From positions 248,001 through 312,000 of the forward strand of contig NZ_SJPO01000006.1 in NCBI RefSeq assembly GCF_007859935.1: 64,000 nt of DNA, in the 5' to 3' direction. The notes beneath the pieces are model-generated. The model was given only the letters and a program-made list of their open reading frames with translations, ran no database searches and was not told the DNA's origin. Every line of letters begins with the position of its first letter. Position 1 is the stretch's first letter. Below, piece after piece: positions 17,866-26,562 of the stretch. The position numbers and the translations under genes were made by a program. This DNA comes from Posidoniimonas polymericola (GTDB taxonomy: Bacteria; Planctomycetota; Planctomycetia; Pirellulales; Lacipirellulaceae).

Positions 17866-17910
17866 CGTTTCAGCGACGTTGGTGGAAGACCGAGTTGCGT
17901 CGCTGAAGCG
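17866..17910 (+). promoter_or_regulatory. Leader hairpin upstream of amt
   Basis: CGTTTCAGCGACG (17866-17878) and CGTCGCTGAAGCG (17898-17910) form a 13-bp stem with one G-T wobble and a 19-base loop. It ends 49 bases before the amt ATG. A smaller hairpin, GGCCC/GGGCC, precedes it at 17849-17862. The position fits a 5'-UTR element controlling amt, but it could also be a protein-binding inverted repeat. I see no known riboswitch consensus. Confidence 0.45.
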
Positions 17911-17959
17911 TCTCCAAAATCCTTCTGAACGATCACTAATTTCTGAGGACGACTATTTC

Positions 17960-19360
17960 ATGACTACCGACTTTTCTTGGCGTAGTCTCGCAGCGATGAT
18001 GCTGCTGGGATTCGCCGTCACGCTGATCGCCACGCCGGCGGTCCTTGCGCAAGAAGAAGCCGAGGCCGCAGAGACGGCCGAGGCCGACGCGCCAGCTGAA
18101 GAAGAAGCCGCGACTGAAGACGTCGACCTGGGTGTCGGATACGCCCTCGACAACGCTTTCCTGTTTATCGCTGCCGTGCTGGTCTTCCTGATGCAGGCCG
18201 GCTTCGCAATGGTCGAAGCTGGTTTCAACAGCTCGAAGAACGCCGTAAACATCCTGTTTAAGAACTCGATGGACATCTGCGTCGGCGTGCTGCTATTCTT
18301 CATCGTCGGATTCGGGCTGATGTACCCCGGTCTTTACGGTGTCGAGGGGATCGAGACCAAGTTCGCGGCGTTCGGCGGTTTTGGACTCGACGACTATGTT
18401 ATCGAGCCAGACCGCACGTTCAGCCCGGAAGTTGACTGGCTGTTCCAGGCGGTGTTTGCCGCCACCGCGGCGACAATCGTTTCCGGCGCCGTGGCCGGAC
18501 GCATGAAGGTCAGCGGCTACTTGATCTACAGCGCCATTCTCACCGGCTTGATCTACCCGATCAGCGGCATGTGGAAGTGGGGCGGTGGCTGGTTGGCCGA
18601 GATGGGCTTCCAGGACTTCGCCGGCTCCGCGGTTGTGCATGGTGTGGGTGGCTTCGCTGGCTTGGCCGGCGCAATGTTGCTCGGCCCGCGAATCGGTCGG
18701 TACGTCGACGGCAAGTCGGTGCCGATCCCTGGCCACAACATCACACTGGCTGGCCTGGGTGTCTTCATCCTGTGGTTCGGCTGGTACGGCTTTAACCCCG
18801 GCTCGATGCTGGCGTTCCAGGCCACCGGCGACATGGATGGCACGCTGCACTGTGCCGTCACCACGACCCTCGCGGCTGGAGCCGGCGGCTTGACCGCCAC
18901 TCTGCTGAGCTGGGTCATGTTCGGCAAGCCCGACTTGTCGATGGGCCTCAACGGCATCCTCGGCGGTCTGGTCGGCATCACCGCCTGCTGCGATTGCATG
19001 AGCGACTGGCAAGCGATGCTGGTCGGCGCCGTCGCCGGCGTGCTGGTGATCGGTGGCATCATCCTGCTGGACAAGCTCAAGATCGACGACCCGGTCGGCG
19101 CCTGGCCGGTCCACGGTTTGTGCGGTGTGTGGGGCTGCATGGCCATCGGCATCCTGCCGAACGGCTACCTCGAAGACGGCACCACCAGCTTCATGACGCA
19201 GTTGATTGGCACCGTGTCGATCTGCGGCTGGTCGTTCGTCACGATGCTGGTCCTGTTCGGGGCTCTGAAGGCCGCTGGCCTCCTGCGGGTCTCGGCTGAG
19301 GACGAGCAGAAGGGCCTCGACATCAGCGAGCACGGCATGCAGGCCTACTCGACTCACTAG
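17960..19360 (+). CDS. amt: Ammonium transporter (Amt family)
   Basis: This is an inner-membrane ammonium channel of 466 residues. It has a cleavable signal peptide (MLLGFAVTLIATPAVLAQ) and an acidic periplasmic linker rich in Glu and Ala, then eleven expected transmembrane helices starting near ALDNAFLFIAAVLVFLMQ. The twin pore histidines are recognisable in GSAVVHGVGGFAGL and in GAWPVHGLCGVWG. The family motif FGWYGFNPGS is present. The ATG at 17960 was chosen because it places the signal peptide at the N-terminus. The gene precedes glnB, its usual PII regulator, but a roughly 950-bp array of structured repeats lies between them. Confidence 0.95.
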   Translation: MTTDFSWRSLAAMMLLGFAVTLIATPAVLAQEEAEAAETAEADAPAEEEAATEDVDLGVGYALDNAFLFIAAVLVFLMQAGFAMVEAGFNSSKNAVNILFKNSMDICVGVLLFFIVGFGLMYPGLYGVEGIETKFAAFGGFGLDDYVIEPDRTFSPEVDWLFQAVFAATAATIVSGAVAGRMKVSGYLIYSAILTGLIYPISGMWKWGGGWLAEMGFQDFAGSAVVHGVGGFAGLAGAMLLGPRIGRYVDGKSVPIPGHNITLAGLGVFILWFGWYGFNPGSMLAFQATGDMDGTLHCAVTTTLAAGAGGLTATLLSWVMFGKPDLSMGLNGILGGLVGITACCDCMSDWQAMLVGAVAGVLVIGGIILLDKLKIDDPVGAWPVHGLCGVWGCMAIGILPNGYLEDGTTSFMTQLIGTVSICGWSFVTMLVLFGALKAAGLLRVSAEDEQKGLDISEHGMQAYSTH

Positions 19361-19454
19361 TCGAAAACAGCGGCTGCCGCGATTTGAAACCATCGACACC
19401 AAGCGGATAGAGAACGTCGAACAGATACCTGCCTGAGCTTCAGGCAAACGAGAC

Positions 19455-20138
19455 AAGGTTCATCTCCAGTCCGGGTGGGTTTACCGCCTGGCTCGCCCGG
19501 GCTGGGAACCTTTTTAAGAATCAAACGCGGCCCAAGCAAACAACTGGGCCCAACGAGACAAGGTTCATTGCCAGCCCGGGTGGGTTATCCGCCTGGCTCG
19601 CCCGGGCTGGGAACCTTTACTAACCATCCAACCGAGTGTCCCTTCCAACTCGGGCGGGTTATCCGCCTGGCTCGCCCGAGTTGGGGGCCTCTCACGAGGC
19701 GACACTCACACGATCCAAGGTTCATTACCAGCCCGGGTGGGTTATCCGCCTGGCTCGCCCGGGCTGGGAACCTTTAACCGCAACCAACGACGTCCAACCG
19801 AGTGTCGCTTCCAACTCGGGCGGGTTCACCGCCTGGCTCGTCCGAGTTGGAAGCCTCTCAAACCAATCACTGGTCCGACCCCTGTCGGGCCCAACGACTA
19901 AGGTTCATTTCCAACCCGGGTGGGTTATCCGCCTGGCTCGCCCGGGTTGGGAACCTTTTAAAGAGTCAAACGCGGCCCGACCAAACAACCGGGCCCAATG
20001 AAATAAGGTTCATTTCCAGCCCGGGTGGGTTATCCGCCTGGCTCACCCGGGCTGGGAACCTTTGCTACGAAACAAGAGCGTCCAACCGAGTGTCCCTACC
20101 AACTCGGGCGGGTTATCCGCCTGGCTCGCCCGAGTTGG
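19455..20138 (+). repeat. Array of eight large hairpin repeats between amt and glnB
   Basis: Eight units share a 40-bp core with the loop motif GGGTTATCCGCCTGGCTCG (small variants) between complementary arms. Class A (58 bp with flanks AAGGTTC/GAACCTT): 19455-19512, 19560-19617, 19717-19774, 19900-19957, 20005-20062. Class B cores: 19645-19684, 19811-19850, 20099-20138, each preceded by GAGTGTC. Class A arms are CCAGCCCGGG/CCCGGGCTGG. Unit 4 of class A has CCAACCCGGG/CCCGGGTTGG, a double compensatory change. Class B has CCAACTCGGG/CCCGAGTTGG. The inner GGYGG/CCGCC can also pair. Spacers carry their own GGCCC/GGGCC inverted repeats. No cas genes or transposase are nearby. This looks like a structured-RNA or protein-binding array. 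Confidence 0.9.
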
Positions 20139-20346
20139 TGGGACTTTATCTTTGCCGCGGCCTACGCCCGGTAGTCTGGCAATGCAGATGCCACGCCCCA
20201 TCGCCTCGTCGGCTCTTCGGAACAGCCTGGCGAGGATCCTGGAACTCGCCGCCCGATTGTTCTCCCCGGGCCCGACCCCAATCCCCGCGCCGGTCCGGCT
20301 GCCGGTTCCCCGACCGAGCAGCGGACCTCGACCGCATGCGATCCAG

Positions 20347-20408
20347 AAGGATGCCCCGTAAGGCTTGGGTGGGTTTTCCGCCTAACCTGCCCAAGCCGGG
20401 GTGTCCTT
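20347..20408 (+). repeat. Ninth, diverged hairpin unit before glnB
   Basis: The arms AAGGATGCCCC (20347-20357) and GGGGTGTCCTT (20398-20408) pair over 11 positions, two of them G-T. Inside, GGCTTGGG pairs with CCCAAGCC. The loop GGGTTTTCCGCCT keeps the array's loop motif although the stems are unrelated to classes A and B. It ends about 180 bp before glnB. Confidence 0.75.
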
Positions 20409-20589
20409 GATCAATCGGGCGGCAGGCCGCGTCCTCTGCTGCGATTTGTCTCGCAGGGCAGCCGGCGGCTGCGGTTCTCGGCGTCTGGCAGCCGCGTGCC
20501 GGAGAACTTGGCAAGGCCTACCACCCTTGTGGGCGGTCGGGCTATCATGAAGGCTTCTAGCAACACCACGATCCCTTCTCGCTCCCTCA

Positions 20590-20937
20590 ATGAAACTCAT
20601 CATCGCGATCATACAGCCGACCAAGCTGGAGGACGTCAAGGCGGCGCTCTCGGAAGTCGAGGTCGTGCGCCTCACGATCATGGACGTCCAGGGCTTTGGC
20701 CGGCAGAAGGGGCAGACCGAGCTGTACCGCGGCAAAGAGGTTTCGATGAACCTGCTCCGCAAGGTGCAGTTGCAGATCGCGGTGAACGAGGATTTCGTCG
20801 AGCCGACCGTCAACGCGATCCTTAAGGGGGGCCGCACCGGCGACCACGGCGAAATCGGCGACGGCAAAATCTTTGTCGTGCCGCTCGAAGACTGCGTCCG
20901 GATCCGCACCGGCGAACGCGGGCCCGAAGCGATCTGA
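20590..20937 (+). CDS. glnB: PII nitrogen regulatory protein
   Basis: This trimeric signal protein (115 residues) senses ATP/ADP and 2-oxoglutarate and gates Amt. The N-terminus MKLIIAIIQPTKLEDVKAAL, the T-loop (GFGRQKGQTELYRG at 35-48) and the nucleotide-binding GDGKIFVVPLEDCVRIRTGE are typical. Residue 51, the tyrosine uridylylated in enteric PII, is Val here (KEVSMN). Residue 49 is Lys, not the Ser phosphorylated in cyanobacteria. Tyr46 is kept. Classical covalent modification is therefore unlikely, and control may rest on effector binding alone. It is downstream of amt and the hairpin array. Confidence 0.95.
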   Translation: MKLIIAIIQPTKLEDVKAALSEVEVVRLTIMDVQGFGRQKGQTELYRGKEVSMNLLRKVQLQIAVNEDFVEPTVNAILKGGRTGDHGEIGDGKIFVVPLEDCVRIRTGERGPEAI

Positions 20938-20994
20938 CCGCCCCCACGTGGGCGGCCATTGCGACACGACTCCTCCAACCAGGCGAGGCGGACG

Positions 20995-21951
20995 GTGCAA
21001 GCGTCGCGTGACGTTGTGGTGTGTGGCTCGTGCGTGGTGGACGTCTTGGTGCGTCCCGTTCCGCTGGACCGGCCAATCGGCGGCGGGCAACTCGTGCGGA
21101 CCGAGCCCCTCGAGCTCGCGCCCGGCGGGATTGTCTCGAACGCCGGCGTGACGCTGGCGCGGCTCGGGATGCGGGTGGCTGCCTTTACCTACGTCGGCCG
21201 CGACGCCTGGGGCGAGCTGCTCCGGTCGCGGTACGAAGGCGAAGGGATCGACACCCGCGGGCTCTTGCCGCACGACCAGGCGCCCACCAGCACCACCGCC
21301 GTGCTGGTCGACCCGGCGGGCGAACGGAGCTTCCTGCACGCGGTCGGCGCGCCGAAGCTGCTCGACAAGCAGGCGTTCTTCGCCAACCGCGAGCTCTTCG
21401 CCGCGAGCCGCGCGATGCTGCTCGGCTACTTCCCGCTGCTCCCGAAGCTGGGGCCCGACCTCCCGGAAGTGCTGCAGTTCATCCAGGACGCGGGCTGCCT
21501 GACCGCGATGGACGCCGCGGGCGACGGCGGCACGCTCGAGGGACTGGCCCCCTCGCTGCCGTGGCTGGACCTCTACGTGCCGAGCCTCAACGAGGCCGCG
21601 CACCAAACCGGCCTGACCGATCCGGAACAGATCCTGTCCGCCTACCGCGAGGCCGGCGCCACGGGAACGATTGGCGTAAAGCTCGGCTGCGAGGGCGCGC
21701 TGCTGAGCTCGAAGCCCGGCGAGTTCGTCAGCGTCGCAGCGGTCAAACCGCCGGGGCCTGTCGTCGACACTACCGGCGCCGGCGACTGCTTCCTGGGCGG
21801 CCTGCTGTGCGGGGTCCTCCGCGGCCTGCCCCTCCCCGACGCCGGTCGGCTGGCGGCCGCGTGCGGCGCGCGGTGCGTCACGGAAATGGGCGCCACAACC
21901 GCCCTGGGCGACTACGGCTCGACCGCGAGGCTGGCGGGCCTGCCTCTCTAA
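20995..21951 (+). CDS. PfkB-family sugar/nucleoside kinase
   Basis: The 318-residue protein is a ribokinase-fold kinase. The N-terminal PfkB segment reads VVVCGSCVVDVLVRPVP, followed by a GG-containing lid motif (APGGIVSNAGVTLARLG). The C-terminal signature VDTTGAGDCFLGGLLCGVL contains the catalytic Asp and the anion hole. A GTG at 20995 gives a family-like N-terminus, and a TTG at 20959 is an alternative. The substrate (ribose, fructose, adenosine or another sugar) cannot be assigned. It starts about 57 bp after glnB and could be co-transcribed. Confidence 0.85.
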   Translation: MQASRDVVVCGSCVVDVLVRPVPLDRPIGGGQLVRTEPLELAPGGIVSNAGVTLARLGMRVAAFTYVGRDAWGELLRSRYEGEGIDTRGLLPHDQAPTSTTAVLVDPAGERSFLHAVGAPKLLDKQAFFANRELFAASRAMLLGYFPLLPKLGPDLPEVLQFIQDAGCLTAMDAAGDGGTLEGLAPSLPWLDLYVPSLNEAAHQTGLTDPEQILSAYREAGATGTIGVKLGCEGALLSSKPGEFVSVAAVKPPGPVVDTTGAGDCFLGGLLCGVLRGLPLPDAGRLAAACGARCVTEMGATTALGDYGSTARLAGLPL

Positions 21952-22055
21952 GAGTAGCTCCACAGCAGTTGCCGTCCCACGAATTGCCAAGGTCGGAATC
22001 TCTCCGCACGGGCGGTGATTGGTCGTGCCGGCGGGGTTCTGTCCGCTAAAACCCG

Positions 22056-22071
22056 CGGAGGGGACAAAACC
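22056..22071 (+). repeat. Dispersed CGGAGGGGACAAAACC element, copy 2
   Basis: This is an exact 16-base match to the copy at 22267-22282 and to the inverted copy at 10823-10840. Just upstream GGGGTTCTGTCC (22033-22044) is its imperfect reverse complement, so the pair could form a hairpin. Confidence 0.6.
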
Positions 22072-22266
22072 CCCACCGCGCTGATGCCCAGTGGACTCGT
22101 TTGTTCCATGCATGGCAGCGTTATTTGCTCCTGAGGAGACTCGCCCGCGAGGGGATTTGTCCACGCCACCCGAGCGGAAGAAACATGTGTCGCACGAGCC
22201 CCGCAAGCCGGCTCTGCCCGGCGCCTCTGGCAGCCGGGCGCCGTAGTTATTGTCCGGAATTACGGG

Positions 22267-22282
22267 CGGAGGGGACAAAACC
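22267..22282 (+). repeat. Dispersed CGGAGGGGACAAAACC element, copy 3
   Basis: This exact copy is followed by CCGG. TTGTCCGGAATTACGGGCGG lies just before it, again placing a TTGTCC half-element upstream in inverted orientation. Confidence 0.6.
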
Positions 22283-22728
22283 CCGGCCGACCTGACGCCC
22301 CGCTATCTCACTTGCCGCTTGAATAGCAGCCTTTCTCGCTACCGGGCGACCTGCCCGCCGGGGGAGTTTTGTCCGCGTCTCCGTGGAGGAGCCTCGCGTC
22401 ACCCCAACTGCCCAGCAAACGCCAATCGCGCAGCAGCACGCCCAGCCCACTGCGTATGAGAGGGGACACCGCCGAACGAGCATCGGGAATGACTGCCAGA
22501 AGGCCGCCTTCGTCACGCCTATGCGGAGGGCGACGGGCGAACCGAACAGGCCAAGGACTACGACTACCGCTATTGGACCGCGCCGGGTGGCCGTTCTCTA
22601 CAACAAACCTGGTCCCCCCGAGATTTCCATGGGGAACCTAGTAGACGCGTTGATTGCTGAACTCAACACTCAGACAACCCCAACGTGCGCCGCAACCTAG
22701 TGCTCGCCGTAGGGCAACTGTCGGTCGC

Positions 22729-25700
22729 CTACGACTGGGCGGCCGAGCCCCCAAACCAGACCCGCCACGCGTCGCGTGGGCAGTTGGCGAGCGGCAGCAG
22801 CGGCAGGTGCGTCACGAGGGCGGTGGTCATGATCGCCAGCCCAAGCGACATCTCATCGCTGACGCCGCCGTAGGCGTGCAGGCCGACGCCGAGCTCGTTG
22901 GTGCCGAACCAGCTCCAGGTCGTCACGACGTTGCCCAGCACCGCGAGCGCCGCAAACCCACGGGGGGTGATCATCCGGCCCCAACGGGCGTGCAGGATCA
23001 ACGCGTTCCACAGCACGATGATCATCGCGCCGTTCTCCTTCGGGTCCCAGCCCCAGAACCGCCCCCACGAGTCGTCCGCCCACAGGCCGCCGAGCACGGT
23101 GCCGATGAAGCTGAAGAAGAGGGCGAAGCAGAGCACGCCGTAGGTGACCCGCTCCAGCAGCCGCTCAACCTCGACCGGGTCGCCTTGGCGGGGCCTGCTG
23201 CCGACCAGCAGAGAGAGGCCGATCGATGCGGCCGCGGCGCCGATCATCGCCATCCCCCAAGTTTCATCGGCTCCGATGTGCAGCAGCGGCCGGAGCGTCA
23301 GCAGACCGGCGGCCAGCACGAAGCCGAACAATGCCGGCGTCCGTGAGGCGAGGTAGGCCAGGCCACACGCGCCCGCCATGAACGTGGCGCTGTAGCCGAG
23401 CGTGATGCACACGACGTGGGTCGCGAGCCAGAACTGGGTGTCTAGCACCGCCTGCATCACGGTAAACGTGTCGCCGTCCTGCCCGAGGAAGTACGCGATG
23501 ATCATCGTCAGGAAGCCGGCCGCGGCGCCGAGGGCCGTGCCGAGCCGCACGCGGTAGACGCCGTCGATCAGCAGGCCGAACACGACCATCGCCCAGCCGA
23601 TGAACACCGCCGACGAGTAGAGGTTGGTGACCGGCGGCCGGCCCGAGATGTAGAGCCGCCCCACGATCGCGTAGGTGTGCAAAGCGAGTGTCACCGCGAC
23701 GATCGCCATCGCGGTGCGGCCCAGCACGCGCGGCGCAACCACCCAGGACAGCACGGCGGCGACAAAGGCGGCCACGTAGAGCGCGGCGGCGACCGAGAAC
23801 GGGCTGAACTCGTTGAACGACTGCTCGAACCGAGCCTTGGCGAGGCTCAGCCGCTCGGCCGGCTTGAGGGCGCCGACCGCCTCGATGTTGAGCGGCGAGT
23901 TCAGCTGCTTCTCGAACTTGGCGTACTCGGCCTCGAGTTCGTCGAGGCTCTCGCTGAACGCCCGCAGGTCCTGCTCGCGGTACGCGGCGATCGCGCTGTC
24001 GAGCGCGACGACCGGGGGTTCGCCCGCGCCGCCGTCGCGTCGCTGCATAAAGGCTTGGATCTCGGCGTCGACCACCGTCTTCCAGGTGTCCTCCACGCCC
24101 GACGGGGGCACAACCAGTGGGGCGCCCGCATTGCGTAGGCTCACGGCCGCCTGGGCGACCGCGGTGGCAAAGCCGCTGGGGATCTCTTCCCGGTTGAGGA
24201 TATCAAACGAGCGGTATGCCCCGTCCATCACACGGTACTGGGTCACCTTCGAGGCCAGCTCTAATACCTGCCGCTGAAACAGCGAGCGTTGTTCCTCGGG
24301 GACCTGAACCGCTAGGTCCACCTGCCGGCTGAGCTCGGGCGCCGTTTGTCCGCCCTCGGGATTAGCGGGGTCGTCTGGCTTGACGACCGCGGTCTTCTCG
24401 TTGACTTCGTTCAGGCTGTAGCGGAACGACCCGGTGCGGGGCTCCAGGCCCAGTGCGTTGAGCACGTCCAGGTTGGTAATGCGGAACACGCGGTAGTCGT
24501 CGGCGCCCTCTCGACCGGAGATGACGTCGAGCATCCACTCGACCGCGGTGACCTTCTTCTTGTCTTTAGCGCACGCCGGGACTTCCGACTCGCTCAGACG
24601 CGACAGCCCGACCTCCTGCCGCTCGGAGATTTTTTGCAGCACCGTCCGGGCGTAGCTGTCGTACGGCTTGACCCGCCCACCCTCAACCATAGCGAGGGCG
24701 CCGAAGCGTTCGACCGGCATCGCCCCAGGACCGCGGTCCTGCGGTCGGGCCTTGCCGAGCACGTACCCCGCCGCCAAAACCGCGACCACCGCCGGCACGA
24801 GCGCCGCGGGCGATCTCCACGATCCACCACGCTTCTTTTCGGGGCGATCTCCAACCGGCAGAAGCTCTCGCTCGCGGCGGTCGAAGAACCTTAGCAGCGT
24901 CTGCCCGAAGTGAGAGAACAGCCCCAGACCGACCATGGTGCACGCCAGGTACGGGATCAACCGCCCCGTGTTGGTGACGACCTGCAGAACCGTGGCGGTC
25001 TCGCTTGGGTCAAAGCTCAACTGGTAGAGCGTGTCGCCCGCGTGGCGGGTCGGGTTGTTCATCGAGATGTGCGCCTGCCGGTCCACGCTCCGCGAGTCGT
25101 CGTGGATGATGACGTCCGACGAGTAATTCTTGGCGGTCGAGGTGCCGATGAACTTATCGAAGCTGAAGTCGATCAGCTCGACCGAGTACGGCTTGTACTG
25201 CCGCTTCATCCGCAGGGCAACCTGGTAGGTCTTGCCGTCGACCTCTACCGGCTGGGGGTTCAGCCCACGGTTCTCGCGGTCGATCGCGGTTGAGAAGAGG
25301 TACACGCCCAGGGACTCGTCGGTTTCGGGGTCCAGCAGCTCCGCGTAGAGCGACGGCATATCGGACCGCTGCTTGCGGTCGACGCCGCTCACCTGCTTCA
25401 CCCCCGCCGCGCTGATACCCAAGCCGGCGCCCTTGGTCGATGGGTACTTGGTTCCCGAATTAAGCGGAACCAGGAACGAGTTAAGCTGGAACTCGAGCGG
25501 CTTGATCTTGAAGGGCAGCCCCTCGGCCTCGACCACACCTCTGTTCGCAAGGTAACCCTGCGGCACCACCGTCACGACATCGTGGCCGGGATCCGAAGCG
25601 TCAACAATCGCCAGCTCCGAGGTGCGGCTATCGACGGCGTAGTTGCTGCTGCCCCCTTCGGGGATGAGCATCTGGCCCTCGTCGGCCGTGTAAACGATCA

Positions 25701-26553
25701 GCTCGCCGAGCATCAGCACCATCACGCCCGCGTGCAGCAGCACGACGCCGCTCCGCTTCTTGAACAGCAGCACGCAACCCACGTAGCCGATCGCAGAGAC
25801 CGCCATGCAGACCGCGAGCAGCCACAAAATCCGGAGCCCGGACGGGTTCAGCCGGACCTCGGGGTTGGCGTACAACCAGATTGCGACCGCGCCAACGACG
25901 AGCGCCACGCCACCGGCGAGCGCACGCTGAGGGGACAGGTACGCCCTGGTGCTGGCAGCGAACAGGTAGCCAGCAAACAACGCGACCCCAGCCACCGACA
26001 CGCGCAACGCGTGCCACAGCAGCGACTGCACGCCGGCGGTGAACACCCCTTCGACGGCGCCGCGTTGATCGGCGATGACCAGCGCGGCCGCCAGGCCAAC
26101 CCCAATCGCCGTGATCGCCACTCCGGCCACCAGGCGACTGCCGCGGGCGTTGACGCGGAAGCGTATCGAGTGGGCCGCCAGCAGGTTGATCCCGAGCAAC
26201 GCGCCGAGCAGCGTGCCGCCGGGGAACCAGAACCCGCCCGGCACGTTGTCGATCGGCGAGCGGGTCCAAAGCTCGAACAGGCGGGCGAAGGCCTGGAAAT
26301 CGATCCACGCAAACCAAACGCGGAAGTAGGTCTGCTCGACCACCTGCCACACGCCCTGGTCCTTCTGGGCTAGGGTGCCCATGAAGATCAGGAAGATCAG
26401 CAGAGCGAACAGCGTCACGGTCAGACGCAGCGAGGCGACGACCTCGAGCACCGCCATCAGCGGCGACCGCTGCGACGACGCGCGCGGGGGCGTAGTGCGC
26501 CCGCTCGTTACGGCCGCCGCTTGCTCATCCTGCACAATCTCGCCTGTGGCCAT
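22729..26553 (-). CDS. ccsBA: Fused ResB-CcsA cytochrome c biogenesis protein
   Basis: The 1274-residue polytopic membrane protein fuses both System II haem-delivery subunits. The N-terminal ResB/Ccs1 half has membrane spans such as LRLTVTLFALLIFLIFMGTL and a large periplasmic domain (about residues 290-520). A middle periplasmic stretch of about 300 residues follows (VERFGALAMVEGGRVKPYDSYA). The C-terminal CcsA half has many helices and the haem-binding WWD motif (WADDSWGRFWGWDPKENGA). It ends near THLPLLPLANCPRDAWRVWF. It would move haem outward and attach it to CXXCH apocytochromes. The lipoprotein gene ends 9 bp upstream, so they form an operon. The long middle domain exceeds that of epsilonproteobacterial CcsBA fusions. 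Confidence 0.93.
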   Translation of the reverse strand: MATGEIVQDEQAAAVTSGRTTPPRASSQRSPLMAVLEVVASLRLTVTLFALLIFLIFMGTLAQKDQGVWQVVEQTYFRVWFAWIDFQAFARLFELWTRSPIDNVPGGFWFPGGTLLGALLGINLLAAHSIRFRVNARGSRLVAGVAITAIGVGLAAALVIADQRGAVEGVFTAGVQSLLWHALRVSVAGVALFAGYLFAASTRAYLSPQRALAGGVALVVGAVAIWLYANPEVRLNPSGLRILWLLAVCMAVSAIGYVGCVLLFKKRSGVVLLHAGVMVLMLGELIVYTADEGQMLIPEGGSSNYAVDSRTSELAIVDASDPGHDVVTVVPQGYLANRGVVEAEGLPFKIKPLEFQLNSFLVPLNSGTKYPSTKGAGLGISAAGVKQVSGVDRKQRSDMPSLYAELLDPETDESLGVYLFSTAIDRENRGLNPQPVEVDGKTYQVALRMKRQYKPYSVELIDFSFDKFIGTSTAKNYSSDVIIHDDSRSVDRQAHISMNNPTRHAGDTLYQLSFDPSETATVLQVVTNTGRLIPYLACTMVGLGLFSHFGQTLLRFFDRRERELLPVGDRPEKKRGGSWRSPAALVPAVVAVLAAGYVLGKARPQDRGPGAMPVERFGALAMVEGGRVKPYDSYARTVLQKISERQEVGLSRLSESEVPACAKDKKKVTAVEWMLDVISGREGADDYRVFRITNLDVLNALGLEPRTGSFRYSLNEVNEKTAVVKPDDPANPEGGQTAPELSRQVDLAVQVPEEQRSLFQRQVLELASKVTQYRVMDGAYRSFDILNREEIPSGFATAVAQAAVSLRNAGAPLVVPPSGVEDTWKTVVDAEIQAFMQRRDGGAGEPPVVALDSAIAAYREQDLRAFSESLDELEAEYAKFEKQLNSPLNIEAVGALKPAERLSLAKARFEQSFNEFSPFSVAAALYVAAFVAAVLSWVVAPRVLGRTAMAIVAVTLALHTYAIVGRLYISGRPPVTNLYSSAVFIGWAMVVFGLLIDGVYRVRLGTALGAAAGFLTMIIAYFLGQDGDTFTVMQAVLDTQFWLATHVVCITLGYSATFMAGACGLAYLASRTPALFGFVLAAGLLTLRPLLHIGADETWGMAMIGAAAASIGLSLLVGSRPRQGDPVEVERLLERVTYGVLCFALFFSFIGTVLGGLWADDSWGRFWGWDPKENGAMIIVLWNALILHARWGRMITPRGFAALAVLGNVVTTWSWFGTNELGVGLHAYGGVSDEMSLGLAIMTTALVTHLPLLPLANCPRDAWRVWFGGSAAQS

Positions 26554-26562
26554 GAGGCCTCC

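Larger units (their letters stand above)
21952..22728. other. Gene-free region with dispersed repeats
   Basis: These 777 bases lie between the convergent PfkB kinase and ccsBA genes. I find no believable gene. The region carries two exact CGGAGGGGACAAAACC elements, a related GGGGTTCTGTCC at 22033-22044 facing the first one, and a further inverted relative (GAGTTTTGTCC near 22365). GGCTCTGCCCGGCGCC and CAGCCGGGCGCC (22210-22242) also form an imperfect inverted repeat. Confidence 0.5.

Noticed and set aside
19455..20138. Possible CRISPR array
   Set aside because: Units are 40-58 bp palindromes of two classes, intervals are uneven and themselves repeated, and no cas gene is in the window.
19475..20410. 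Open reading frames through the repeat array (peptides such as GGLSAWLARAGN)
   Set aside because: They arise from the repeated DNA. The same peptide appears in shifting frames, and there is no start context or domain.
20587..22278. 563-codon minus-strand frame across glnB and the PfkB kinase
   Set aside because: It overlaps two certain genes and has no homology features.
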